From positions 1 to 40,552 of the forward strand of contig VSPO01000015.1 of assembly GCA_009775375.1 (NCBI GenBank): a stretch of 40,552 nucleotides of DNA. Direction: 5' to 3'. Positions 1 to 8,535 of this stretch are shown here, piece after piece; the stretch's first letter is position 1; every line of letters starts with the position of its first letter. Made by a program: the position numbers and the translations under genes. The DNA comes from Muribaculaceae bacterium (lineage in GTDB: Bacteria; Bacteroidota; Bacteroidia; Bacteroidales; Muribaculaceae). The notes under the pieces are model-generated. The model did not search any database. It was not told the DNA's origin and saw nothing but the letters and a program-made list of their open reading frames with translations.

Positions 1-2
1 TA

Positions 3-33
3 TTTGCAGTTCGCAATATTTTATCTAACTTTG
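3..33 (+). promoter_or_regulatory. asnB promoter
   Basis: A TTTG -33 element (3-6) is followed after 19 bases by TAACTTTG (26-33), an exact fit to the Bacteroidetes primary-sigma consensus TAnnTTTG. The predicted start lies about 35 bases before the asnB ATG. Confidence 0.75.
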
Positions 34-72
34 CAAGCAAATTACGAATTTGATAATTAATTTTGATAAAAT

Positions 73-1737
73 ATGTGTGGTATTGTTGCTGTATTTGAAG
101 CGAAAGATGACGTAGCACAGCTGCGTCCGGAGATTTTAAAGATGTCGAAGAAAATCCGTCACCGCGGACCGGATTGGTCGGGCATTTATTGCGGGAGGAA
201 CGCTGTGCTCGCTCATGAACGGCTCTCTATCGTAGACCCCGAATCGGGCGGTCAGCCACTAAAGAGCAAGGACGGGAAGGCGATTCTTGCCGTAAACGGC
301 GAAATATACAATCATAGGGCAATCCGCGACGAGTTTGCCGGACGTTATGAATTTATGACGGGAAGCGACTGCGAAGTCATTCTCGCTCTCTATAGGGAAC
401 ATGGCCCTGACTTTCTCGAAAAATTAAACGGAATTTTCGCATTCGTGCTCTACGACGAGGAGAATGATTTCTATATGGCGGCACGCGACCCCATCGGAGT
501 AATTCCCCTTTATATGGGCACAGATGACAAGGGGCATAAATATTTTGCTTCGGAACTTAAAGCCCTTGAAGGAGTCTGCGACGTAATCGAACCATTCTTG
601 CCAGGACATCTCTATGACAACCACACCGGGGAGATGAGGCGTTGGTATAAGCGAGACTGGGAGACGTTTGACTCTGTGAAAGATAATTCCACCTCAATAT
701 CCGAACTTCGCGAAGCCCTCGAAGGAGCCGTGCGCCGCCAATTGATGAGCGACGTGCCCTATGGAGTGCTGCTCTCGGGCGGGCTTGATTCATCCATCAT
801 ATCCGCCGTGGCGGCGAAATATGCTCCCAACCGTATTGAAGACGACGGAAAGCAGGCCGCCTACTGGCCAAGGCTCCATTCTTTTGCAGTTGGGCTCAAG
901 GGTGCACCCGACCTTGCCGCCGCCAGAAAAGTGGCGGAACATATCGGCACGGTGCATCATGAGATAAACTATACCGTGCAAGAGGGGCTTGACGCCGTGC
1001 GCGATGTCATCTACTTTCTTGAGACCTACGACGTGACCACCGTCAGGGCTTCCACTCCTATGTATCTGCTGGCGAGGGTCATAAAGTCGATGGGAATAAA
1101 AATGGTGCTTTCCGGGGAGGGTGCGGACGAGATTTTCGGTGGCTACCTTTATTTCCACAAGGCTCCTTCGGCACAGGCCTTCCATGAGGAGACCGTGCGT
1201 AAACTGTCGAAACTGCATCTCTACGACTGCCTTCGCGCCAACAAGGCCTTGTCGGCATGGGGAGTGGAAGGCCGAGTCCCGTTTCTCGACAAGGAATTCC
1301 TCGACGTGGCCATGCGCATCAACCCGGCCGACAAGATGACGGGAGTGGGGAAGATGGAGAAATGGGTGCTCCGAAAGGCATTCGAGGATATGATTCCTCA
1401 AGAAATAGCATGGAGGCAAAAGGAGCAGTTTTCCGACGGCGTAGGCTATTCATGGATTGATTCGCTGAAAGAGATTACGTCAGCACAAGTGACAGACGAG
1501 ATGATGCGCAACGCTTCACGCCGCTTCCCCATCAACCCACCCATGAACAAAGAGGAATACTATTATCGCTCGATATTTGAGGAGCATTTCCCGTCGGCCA
1601 CGGCGGCAGCCTGCGTTCCGTCGGTGCCCTCCGTGGCATGCAGCAGCGCGGAAGCCCTCGCTTGGGACGCCTCCTTCGCCAATGTCAACGACCCGTCGGG
1701 ACGAGCCGTGAAAGCAGTCCATCAGATGGCATATTAA
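73..1737 (+). CDS. asnB: asparagine synthase B (glutamine-hydrolysing)
   Basis: This cytosolic enzyme makes asparagine from aspartate, glutamine and ATP. The 554 residues equal the length I recall for E. coli AsnB. The start MCGIVAVF puts the glutaminase nucleophile Cys at position 2. The class II amidotransferase domain covers roughly residues 1-200 and contains RHRGPD (29-34), a glutamine-pocket NGEIYNH and GSDCE. The synthetase domain has the ATP-pyrophosphatase loop LSGGLDSS (234-241) and SGEGADEIFGGY (about 347-358). The start is fixed by the need for Cys2 and by the promoter about 35 bases upstream. The gene stands alone and converges on the membrane-protein gene at 1793. The last 60 residues are Ala/Val-rich and look less conserved. 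All key motifs are intact. Confidence 0.96.
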   Translation: MCGIVAVFEAKDDVAQLRPEILKMSKKIRHRGPDWSGIYCGRNAVLAHERLSIVDPESGGQPLKSKDGKAILAVNGEIYNHRAIRDEFAGRYEFMTGSDCEVILALYREHGPDFLEKLNGIFAFVLYDEENDFYMAARDPIGVIPLYMGTDDKGHKYFASELKALEGVCDVIEPFLPGHLYDNHTGEMRRWYKRDWETFDSVKDNSTSISELREALEGAVRRQLMSDVPYGVLLSGGLDSSIISAVAAKYAPNRIEDDGKQAAYWPRLHSFAVGLKGAPDLAAARKVAEHIGTVHHEINYTVQEGLDAVRDVIYFLETYDVTTVRASTPMYLLARVIKSMGIKMVLSGEGADEIFGGYLYFHKAPSAQAFHEETVRKLSKLHLYDCLRANKALSAWGVEGRVPFLDKEFLDVAMRINPADKMTGVGKMEKWVLRKAFEDMIPQEIAWRQKEQFSDGVGYSWIDSLKEITSAQVTDEMMRNASRRFPINPPMNKEEYYYRSIFEEHFPSATAAACVPSVPSVACSSAEALAWDASFANVNDPSGRAVKAVHQMAY

Positions 1738-1745
1738 TAAGTCTT

Positions 1746-1764
1746 AAGTAAGTGTTCAGATTAT
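1746..1764 (+). repeat. interspersed 19-mer, copy 1
   Basis: The 19 bases AAGTAAGTGTTCAGATTAT recur exactly at 39848-39866. This copy lies between the convergent asnB and flippase-like genes and is followed by an ATAAGGATA motif. At the second copy the same nine bases follow in inverted orientation (TATCCTTAT). Confidence 0.6.
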
Positions 1765-1792
1765 GTAAGGACAGATAAGGATATCCGTCGGT

Positions 1793-2890
1793 CTATTTTT
1801 CCACAACAGAATGGGAAGAGTCCGGCGGATTCTGCTTGTGTCCAAGGGCAGAAATATAGCAGGCCGAGAAGATGCCAAGGACGATGTACGTCAGCGACTG
1901 CATGCTCCACATGACCATGGAATATGCCGTGCCTTCAGTGTTAGAAATCCCGAACAGGGAAAGGGCAAACATGACGGCAAGATTCCAAGGGCCAAGGCCC
2001 CCGTTTGAGGGAACAGCTATCGAACAGGAGCCGAAGACAAACACCACAAGACCGGGAAGGAAGCCCCAAGCCATTCCCGGTTGCTCCATGAGATGGCGAG
2101 TGAACGGGAATGCGAGGAAGCAGCAATACGTCTCCATGAAATAGCATGTCCAGATTGCCAACGTCATGAAAAGATATGCCCAGCGACCTTTCATCGTGAA
2201 TATGACCTTGAATCCTTTCCAGACGTTGTCGAGGTCATTATCGAGAGCCTTCACCCACTTGTAGTATCTGAAATAGTGGCCTATGAACCAAATGATGCTG
2301 ACAAGCGCAGCCAATCCCAGCCACAGCCATATGGAATGGGCGGCATCGTTGAGATCCCTTCCGAAGGAATAGCGGTTGATGAAGTCCATTAGTTCGGGAC
2401 GCGCCACAAACAGGGCTACGATAATCAACGCGACTATCACCACGAGGTCGGAACCGCGGTCGCCCACGTCCGTGCCGATCACGGTGGAGAGCGGTGCTTT
2501 CTGTCGGCGGCTGACGTAGACGCATCTCCATCCCTCGCCCAGCTGCGGGAAAAGCAGGTTGAGGGCATAAGCCCCCCATATCGTGCACCACTCAAGCACC
2601 ACGGGCATCTTCGCCACGCCTGCGGCGCGAAGCTGCAGGCCCCAGCGAGTGCCCCGGATCATGTGGGAAACAGCCGTTATGACCATCATCACTCCAATCC
2701 AAAAGAAATCGCAGCCGTCATGGATCGTGCGCATGACGTCGTGGAAATCCACTTTCTTGAAAAGCCAATATACGAGGCTCACGGAGACGACAAGAGGAAG
2801 AAGGAATTTAAGTCCTGTGCCGATATATTTTCTGATTGGTTTCTCGGGAGCCACGGCCGAGGATTGGGAATGTATATTCATGTCTGACAT
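1793..2890 (-). CDS. flippase-like integral membrane protein (LPG synthase TM-region / UPF0104 family)
   Basis: This is a polytopic inner-membrane protein of 365 residues with about seven to eight hydrophobic segments, the first starting around residue 25 (FLLPLVVSVSLVYWLF). The conserved signature NLLFPQLGEGWRCVYVSRR and the following GTDVGDRGSDLVV match the lysylphosphatidylglycerol-synthase transmembrane domain family (PF03706). Members without the C-terminal synthetase domain, like this one, are usually annotated as putative lipid flippases. The substrate is unknown. The frame is open back to 2992, but MSDMNIHSQ at 2890 gives a normal short cytoplasmic N-terminus; a Met at 2881 is also possible. 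No gene partner is apparent: both neighbours point towards or away from it. Confidence 0.82.
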   Translation of the reverse strand: MSDMNIHSQSSAVAPEKPIRKYIGTGLKFLLPLVVSVSLVYWLFKKVDFHDVMRTIHDGCDFFWIGVMMVITAVSHMIRGTRWGLQLRAAGVAKMPVVLEWCTIWGAYALNLLFPQLGEGWRCVYVSRRQKAPLSTVIGTDVGDRGSDLVVIVALIIVALFVARPELMDFINRYSFGRDLNDAAHSIWLWLGLAALVSIIWFIGHYFRYYKWVKALDNDLDNVWKGFKVIFTMKGRWAYLFMTLAIWTCYFMETYCCFLAFPFTRHLMEQPGMAWGFLPGLVVFVFGSCSIAVPSNGGLGPWNLAVMFALSLFGISNTEGTAYSMVMWSMQSLTYIVLGIFSACYISALGHKQNPPDSSHSVVEK

Positions 2891-3000
2891 AGCAGTGGAG
2901 ATTAAGAGCTTGTTTACGAGGGAGCAGAGAGGCCGCGCATTATTATATACAACAAAACAATGAAGAATATGGATTAGGCGGCACGTAGGCAATGAAAAAA

Positions 3001-3032
3001 TTTGTGGGAATGGAAATTATTGGTTAAATTCG
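3001..3032 (+). promoter_or_regulatory. promoter of the CoA-transferase gene (TAnnTTCG variant)
   Basis: TTTG (3001-3004) and TAAATTCG (3025-3032) are separated by 20 bases, ending 63 bases before the ATG. The -7 box has C in place of the last T of TAnnTTTG. The same variant appears before the genes at 8536 and 25390. Confidence 0.6.
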
Positions 3033-3095
3033 CGAATCGTTACGGCCAAGGCCGTCGGTCAATGGAAAACAGAAAGAAAACATAACTCTTAAGAA

Positions 3096-4589
3096 ATGAG
3101 ATTTCCCATCATCACCCCCCAGGAAGCCGCCGAATTATTTCATGACGGCGACAACGTGGGACTGTCGGGCTTCACAGCCCCGGGTGCTCCCAAGGTAATC
3201 CCGGGAGCTATCGCAGAAAAGGCAGAAAGGCTTCACGCTGAAGGCAAGCCTTTCAAGATCAATATTTTCTCCGGCGCCTCGACGAGCGACCGTTGCGACG
3301 GCATACTTGCCCGCGCGAACGCCATCGGCAAGCGAACGCCTTACCAGAACCTACCCGACCTCCGCAAGAGGATCAACTCCCACGATTGCCATTATTTCGA
3401 CCAGCATCTCTCGGAGCTTGCCCAGCAGTTCCGCTACGGATTCTATGGCGACCTCGACATCGCCATTATCGAAGTGAGCGACGTGAAAGACGATGGCACA
3501 TGCGTAGTGGGCATGGGCGTGGGCAATGTCCCGACTTATGCCAAATATGCCAAGAAAGTCGTGCTTGAGCTCAACGAGAAGCTTCATCACGCGCTCTTCG
3601 GACTCCACGACATCTATCTTCCCCAGGACCCCCCCTACCGCAGTGAGATTCCGGTCTTCCACGCCAACGACCGTATAGGCACCCCCGTTCTCAAGATTGA
3701 CCCGGAGAAGATCGTGGGCATCGTCATGAGCGACTCTTTCGACGGAGTCAAGGCCTTCACTACTCCCGACGAGACCACCAACCGAATCGGGGCAAACGTC
3801 TGCGAGTTCCTGATCAGTGAGCTTAAACGCGGGGGCATACCCTCCACCTTCCTTCCCATCCAGAGCGGAGTGGGCAACGTGGCCAACGCCGTGCTCTACG
3901 GCCTCGCCGACGCAAAGGAGATTCCTCCTTTCGCAATGTACACGGAGGTGATTCAGGATGCCGTAATCGACCTCATGAAGAAGGGACGCTGCAAATTCGG
4001 AAGCACAAGCTCTCTGACCGTCTCCAATGAAGTGGAGCAAGACGTCATCGACAACATCGAGTTCTTCAAGGACAAAGTCGTGATCCGACCGGTGGAGATT
4101 TCCAACAATCCGGAAGTGATTCGCCGTCTTGGAGTGATTGCCATGAACACGGCGCTTGAAGCTGACATCTTCGGCAATGTCAATTCCACACACGTGACCG
4201 GCACACGCATGATGAACGGCATCGGCGGCAGCGGCGACTTTGCCCGCAACGCCTATATCTCGATATTCTCCTGCCCCTCTATCACGAAAGAGGGTAAAAT
4301 CTCGAATATCGTGCCGATGGTGTCACACCTCGACCATTCGGAGCATTCCGTAGACATCATGGTGACAGACCAGGGTATTGCCGACCTTCGCGGGAAAGAC
4401 CCCGTGCAGAGGGCGGAAGAGATCATCAACAATTGCGCACATCCGATGTATCGCGAGCTCTTGACAGACTATCTCCTTTTTGGAGGCAACAACGGTCAGA
4501 CTCCCCACACCCTGAAGGCTGCTCTTTCATTCCATACGGAATTCCTGAACAGTGGCGACATGCGCAACGTTGACTATTCAAAATATTGA
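3096..4589 (+). CDS. acetyl-CoA hydrolase / succinate:acetate CoA-transferase family protein
   Basis: This 497-residue cytosolic enzyme belongs to the class I CoA-transferases (Ach1/Cat1/AarC type). Such enzymes move CoA between acetyl-CoA and a carboxylic acid such as succinate or propionate. Family features visible are GLSGFTAPGAPK near residue 22, the glycine-rich SGVGNVANAVLYGL (257-270) and MYTEVIQD with the expected catalytic Glu at 284. The C-terminal domain has GSGDFARNAYIS and SHLDHSEH. In Bacteroidales fermentation this activity would fit succinate/propionate or acetate metabolism; that role is inferred, and substrate choice cannot be read from the sequence. The gene is monocistronic, with its own promoter and a strong palindromic terminator. 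Confidence 0.92.
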   Translation: MRFPIITPQEAAELFHDGDNVGLSGFTAPGAPKVIPGAIAEKAERLHAEGKPFKINIFSGASTSDRCDGILARANAIGKRTPYQNLPDLRKRINSHDCHYFDQHLSELAQQFRYGFYGDLDIAIIEVSDVKDDGTCVVGMGVGNVPTYAKYAKKVVLELNEKLHHALFGLHDIYLPQDPPYRSEIPVFHANDRIGTPVLKIDPEKIVGIVMSDSFDGVKAFTTPDETTNRIGANVCEFLISELKRGGIPSTFLPIQSGVGNVANAVLYGLADAKEIPPFAMYTEVIQDAVIDLMKKGRCKFGSTSSLTVSNEVEQDVIDNIEFFKDKVVIRPVEISNNPEVIRRLGVIAMNTALEADIFGNVNSTHVTGTRMMNGIGGSGDFARNAYISIFSCPSITKEGKISNIVPMVSHLDHSEHSVDIMVTDQGIADLRGKDPVQRAEEIINNCAHPMYRELLTDYLLFGGNNGQTPHTLKAALSFHTEFLNSGDMRNVDYSKY

Positions 4590-4614
4590 ATAATCAACTC
4601 TACGAGATTAATCA

Positions 4615-4680
4615 AAAATACGAATCAACTACAATCGGCCGGGAGAATTCTCCCGGCCGATTGTAGTTGATTCGTATTTT
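4615..4680. terminator. 66-bp perfect palindrome, probable bidirectional terminator
   Basis: Two 33-base arms (4615-4647 and 4648-4680) are exact reverse complements with no spacer. The outer parts are A/T-rich (AAAATACGAATC), the core is GC-rich (CGGCCGGGAGAATTCTCCCG) and the right arm ends TATTTT. It lies between convergent genes ending at 4589 (+) and 4704 (-), so it can end transcription from both sides. RNA from either strand would fold into a stem of about 31 bp. Confidence 0.85.
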
Positions 4681-4703
4681 ATCAGTTTTTTTGTTCCAAC
4701 CTA

Positions 4704-6146
4704 TTATTCCCCCTTGCATTTGCCGCAGGGGTGGAAGCGACTTGAGCCGTCGAAACAATGAGTGCAGAGTTTACACTTTGGAAGGCCTATGCTATCCACG
4801 AGCGTCTCGATGGGGTTGAATTTAAGCGAGGTCAGACCGAAACGTTCGCGAATCTTCTCCACCAATGCGTTGTATTCAGGGCTTCCGGTAGTGGCGTATT
4901 TATCGAGATTTTTATTGGGGTCTCCTTCAAGTTCGCCAATAATGCGACGTGTGATGAGCTCCATATCGCTTTTTGAAGAGGTGAACCCTATGAAGGGACA
5001 GCTATAGATAAGCGGCGGACATGCTATGCGGATATGCACCTCCTTAGCCCCGAGGTCGTAAAGGTCTTTCACGTTGTCGGTCAGCTGCGTTCCCCTTACG
5101 ATGGAGTCGTCGCAAAGCAGGGCGCGCTGACCATCGAGCATAGCCTTATTCGGCACAAGCTTCATCTTTGCCACAAGATTTCTTCGCGATTGTTCGGAAG
5201 GAGTAAAACTCCGGGGCCACGTTGGGGTGTATTTGGCTATGCAACGACGATAGGGCACGCCTTTGCCGGCGGCATAGCCCAAAGCCATTCCCACTCCGGA
5301 ATCCGGGATTCCGGCAGCGCAATCCACCTCGTTGTCGTCGGTTTTTCCCATTTCGTAACCGGATTTGAAACGCATATCCTCCACGTTGGTGCCTTCATAA
5401 GAGGATGTAGGAAATCCGTAGTAGACCCAAAGGAAGGCGCAGACCTGCATATCTTCGCCGGCAGGAGCAAGCACAGAGACATCGTCGGCAGTGATTTTCA
5501 CGATCTCGCCAGGACCGAGGTCGCGGCAATGCCCGTAGCCTAAGTTGGGAAAAGCTGTCGATTCGGAAGAGACCGCATATCCGCTGCCATCCTCTTTCTT
5601 GCCGACAATGACCGGGGTGCGTCCAAGCTGATCGCGTGCCGCGATGATAGAATCGCCCGTCAGAATCAACAAGGAGCATGATCCTTCGATTCTCTCGAAC
5701 ATAATCTTTATCCCCTCTTCAAAGGTTTTCCCCTTATTGATGAGTAGCGCAATTAGTTCGGTCTGGTTTGTGCGTCCTGAGCTTAACTCTCCGAAATGTG
5801 CCCCCTCTTGAAGGAGTTCTTGTTCGAGGCAATCGATATTACAAATTTTCGCCACAGTGACAATGGCGAATTTCCCAAGATGAGAATTAATCACGATGGG
5901 CTGTGGATCGCTGTCGCTTATTACTCCGACGCCTGTACTCCCTTTGAATTTAGAGAGTTCGTCTTCAAATTTGGTGCGGAAATAAGTGTTTTCAATGCTG
6001 TGTATGCTCCGGCAGAAGCATTTCTCTTCAGAGTCATACGTTGCCATACCGGCCCTTCGGGTGCCGAGATGAGAGTTGTAGTCCACTCCGTAAAACAGTT
6101 CATTTCGACAGGCATTCTTGGATGCCGCTCCGAAAAAACCTCCCAT
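4704..6146 (-). CDS. amidophosphoribosyltransferase-like protein (PurF paralogue) lacking the catalytic Cys
   Basis: The protein has 480 residues from the Met at 6146, chosen because MGGFFG aligns with the family start MCGIVG; an ATG at 6182 would add 12 residues. The N-terminal half is a class II glutamine-amidotransferase fold (YNSHLGTRRAGMATY, INSHLGKFAIV, ARDQLGRTPVIVGKK). The C-terminal half is a phosphoribosyltransferase with an intact PRPP loop RALLCDDSIVRGTQ (341-354). The residue aligned to the nucleophile Cys is Gly2, so glutamine hydrolysis is not expected. A Cys cluster (458, 461, 464, 474, 477; spacing C-x2-C-x2-C-x9-C-x2-C) closes the protein and could bind metal. As I recall, Bacteroides carry a canonical PurF plus a paralogue of this type; the role of the paralogue is unknown to me. 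Confidence 0.88.
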   Translation of the reverse strand: MGGFFGAASKNACRNELFYGVDYNSHLGTRRAGMATYDSEEKCFCRSIHSIENTYFRTKFEDELSKFKGSTGVGVISDSDPQPIVINSHLGKFAIVTVAKICNIDCLEQELLQEGAHFGELSSGRTNQTELIALLINKGKTFEEGIKIMFERIEGSCSLLILTGDSIIAARDQLGRTPVIVGKKEDGSGYAVSSESTAFPNLGYGHCRDLGPGEIVKITADDVSVLAPAGEDMQVCAFLWVYYGFPTSSYEGTNVEDMRFKSGYEMGKTDDNEVDCAAGIPDSGVGMALGYAAGKGVPYRRCIAKYTPTWPRSFTPSEQSRRNLVAKMKLVPNKAMLDGQRALLCDDSIVRGTQLTDNVKDLYDLGAKEVHIRIACPPLIYSCPFIGFTSSKSDMELITRRIIGELEGDPNKNLDKYATTGSPEYNALVEKIRERFGLTSLKFNPIETLVDSIGLPKCKLCTHCFDGSSRFHPCGKCKGE

Positions 6147-6244
6147 AGAAACAATTTTTTGATTAGTTTGATGTGAAGCCATTTAATCAGGCTTAATCTT
6201 TTCCAACATGGTTAGGAATAGAAAAAGCGGAAACAACTTCGTTG

Positions 6245-6277
6245 CAAAATTACAAAAAAATCCTCAAACTCCACAAA
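6245..6277 (-). promoter_or_regulatory. promoter of the PurF-like gene
   Basis: On the minus strand TAATTTTG (6252-6245) is preceded by TTTG (6277-6274) with 21 bases between. Transcription would start near 6240, giving a leader of about 95 bases to the Met at 6146. Confidence 0.6.
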
Positions 6278-6990
6278 TCTATTTTTGCAGCATCAGAAAT
6301 CTTAGCGAGTTTTTCAGGCGGCATCAAGGTAAAACGTTTGAAAAAGATTTCCTACATACAGACGGCCAGAAGCCCTGACGCATTGCTTGATACGCCCGGG
6401 CTTCATGGTTCTTCTCTTTTGGACCGGCAGGGCAATAGTCCTGTCTGTCCACTGCTTAGCATGTCCAATATTCTGAACGTTGCTCAATTGATTCTTCTGC
6501 AGCCTTCTCTACAAAGCTGTTGGATTCGTTGTCAATAAACGAATCGCTTGTCGAAAACGACGGAAAAAATAACGGTGACATAAAGGTAAATTGATTAAAA
6601 GGTTTGTAACTGTTGTCTATTAAAAGGTCTTGGGTATTTTTAAATCGGTCCTATTGTCATGTAAAGCTTTGGCATATATTTGCATTTGCTGTCAAAAACC
6701 ATATGTCGTGCCCTAAATGTTAATAGAGGCTAATTATAGATATACAATTGCAAGCATCAACCTGATTTTTTGAATTCAGGCTCACTCGCTGTTGTTCTTG
6801 TTATATATGTAAAACGCTTGGAATTGAAAATTGTTTTCAAGTTGTGCTATTCTTTTTCATTTATTTTTAATTTTTCCTATTTTTCCATCAAATCAGCCCC
6901 GGTTCAGCCTCCTGCTACCGCGAATCTTAGCGTACATTCCTTAAAATTCCGGTCCGGATTCAGAGAGACTCAAGTTCGACACACAAGGGT
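6278..6990. other. long non-coding interval between the PurF-like and enolase genes
   Basis: About 700 bases with no convincing gene. Short open frames here have no recognisable motif and no good leader. One isolated plus-strand TATATTTG (6675-6682) with only a weak -33 (ATTG at 6653-6656), and a small hairpin at 6761-6780 (CCTGA/TCAGG), are the only signals I see. They are too weak to call an RNA gene. Confidence 0.4.
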
Positions 6991-6994
6991 ATAA

Positions 6995-7030
6995 AAAAAT
7001 CCGGGGAACCATGAGGCTCTCCGGATTTTT
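6995..7030 (-). terminator. Rho-independent terminator of eno
   Basis: AAAAATCCGG (6995-7004) pairs with CCGGATTTTT (7021-7030), with further inner pairing. On the minus strand the stem runs straight into a T tract (complement of the A run before 7000), 20 bases after the eno stop codon. Confidence 0.8.
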
Positions 7031-7049
7031 AAGTTGAATGAAGAAAGTT

Positions 7050-8336
7050 TTATTTCTTTGCAATCTTCTTGTAGCCGTACTGTGCGTCCTTGCCGAGCTC
7101 TTCCTCGATGCGGAGAAGCTGGTTGTATTTAGCCATACGGTCGGAACGGCTTGCAGAACCGGTCTTGATCTGTCCGGCGTTGGTGGCAACGGCGATGTCG
7201 GCGATAGTAGCGTCTTCGGTCTCACCGGAACGGTGGGAGATGACAGCCGTGTAGTTGTTGCGCTGAGCCATCTCTACTGCGCGGAGAGTCTCAGTCAGCG
7301 AGCCGATTTGGTTAACCTTCACAAGGATTGAGTTTGCGCAACCCTCGGAGATGCCTCTTTCAAGATATTTCACGTTGGTCACGAAGAGGTCGTCGCCAAC
7401 GAGCTGGCAACGATCGCCGATACGGTCGGTCAGCATCTTCCAGCCTTCCCAGTCGTTCTCTGCCATACCGTCCTCGATAGAATCGATGGGGAACTTGTTG
7501 ATGAGCTCCTCAAGGAATGCCACCTGCTCCTCACGTGAGCGCTTGGGAGCGTCGGCACCCTGCTTCCATGTGTAGTCGTAGATGCCGTCTTTGTAGAACT
7601 CAGAGGAAGCGACGTCAAGACCGATGGTCACGTCTTTTCCGGGCTCGTAGCCGGCCTCTTTGATAGCCTGGCAGATTACGTTGAGCGCGTCCTCAGTGCC
7701 GTCGAGATTAGGAGCGAAGCCACCCTCGTCGCCTACGGCTGTGGAGAGGCCACGGGCCTTGAGCACTTTCTTGAGGTTGTGGAATACCTCCGTGCCCATG
7801 CGGATACCCTCATGGTAGCAGCAAGCGCCTACGGGACGGATCATGAATTCCTGGAAGCAGATAGGAGCGTCAGAGTGAGCGCCACCGTTGATGATGTTCA
7901 TCATCGGAACGGGGAGAACATAGCTGTTGGCTCCGCCGATATATTTATAAAGGGGAAGGCCGAGATAGTCGGCAGCAGCCTTAGCCACGGCGAGAGAAAC
8001 GCCGAGAATGGCATTGGCACCGAGATTAGACTTCGTGGGAGTGCCGTCGAGAGCAATCATAGCCTCGTCGATAGCGATCTGGTCAAGAGCGCTCATCCCT
8101 TTGAGAGCCTCGGCGATAGGACCGTTGACGTTAGCCACAGCCTTGAGGACGCCTTTGCCCATGTAGCGGCTCTTGTCGCCGTCGCGGAGCTCGAGAGCCT
8201 CGTTCACGCCTGTGGATGCACCGGAGGGAACGGCTGCGCGTCCGAATGCGCCGCTCTCAAGATATACGTCAACTTCTACTGTAGGATTGCCACGGGAGTC
8301 AAGCACCTCGCGACCGATAATCTTTTCAATTTTCAT
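7050..8336 (-). CDS. eno: enolase (phosphopyruvate hydratase)
   Basis: Enolase interconverts 2-phosphoglycerate and phosphoenolpyruvate in glycolysis and gluconeogenesis. The 428 residues match the usual bacterial length. Visible motifs are VLDSRGNPTVEV (11-22), the catalytic-loop SGAST (38-42), the acid/base region VGDEGGFAPN near 201-210, the Mg2+-ligand region SIEDGMAENDWEGW and QLVGDDLFVTN, and ILVKVNQIGSLTET followed by SHRSGETED, which hold the catalytic Lys and the substrate His-Arg-Ser. The gene is monocistronic, with its own terminator and a -7 box in the 200-bp divergent region shared with the helicase gene. No anomalies. Confidence 0.98.
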   Translation of the reverse strand: MKIEKIIGREVLDSRGNPTVEVDVYLESGAFGRAAVPSGASTGVNEALELRDGDKSRYMGKGVLKAVANVNGPIAEALKGMSALDQIAIDEAMIALDGTPTKSNLGANAILGVSLAVAKAAADYLGLPLYKYIGGANSYVLPVPMMNIINGGAHSDAPICFQEFMIRPVGACCYHEGIRMGTEVFHNLKKVLKARGLSTAVGDEGGFAPNLDGTEDALNVICQAIKEAGYEPGKDVTIGLDVASSEFYKDGIYDYTWKQGADAPKRSREEQVAFLEELINKFPIDSIEDGMAENDWEGWKMLTDRIGDRCQLVGDDLFVTNVKYLERGISEGCANSILVKVNQIGSLTETLRAVEMAQRNNYTAVISHRSGETEDATIADIAVATNAGQIKTGSASRSDRMAKYNQLLRIEEELGKDAQYGYKKIAKK

Positions 8337-8400
8337 GTCTTGATATATGATTAAAAACCTTATTTTCTGTAAGCCGGGAATGAATTCCCTTTTTCGAATG

Positions 8401-8408
8401 CAAATTTA
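8401..8408 (-). promoter_or_regulatory. -7 box of the eno promoter
   Basis: On the minus strand 8408-8401 reads TAAATTTG, matching TAnnTTTG, about 65 bases before the eno ATG. No clear TTTG lies at the expected -33 distance, so support is partial. Confidence 0.45.
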
Positions 8409-8496
8409 GGAATAATTTCTCAATTTCACGCTATCTTATCCGTTATTTTAATCCTATTTTGGTTTTATTCCTCTATTTTTTACTTTCCACTCTCCT

Positions 8497-8531
8497 TTTG
8501 CTCATCCTTCCGTCAATTTTTATTAATTTCG
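8497..8531 (+). promoter_or_regulatory. promoter abutting the helicase start codon
   Basis: TTTG (8497-8500) and TAATTTCG (8524-8531) are separated by 23 bases, slightly long. The -7 box ends four bases before the ATG at 8536, so the mRNA would be leaderless or nearly so. The gene at 25390 has the same arrangement. Confidence 0.4.
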
Positions 8532-8535
8532 CGAC

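Noticed and set aside
6242..6994. Two plus-strand open frames (6242-6538 and 6770-6994) in the long gap before eno
   Set aside because: Residues show no motif, hydrophobic pattern or start context. The first overlaps the promoter of the PurF-like gene.
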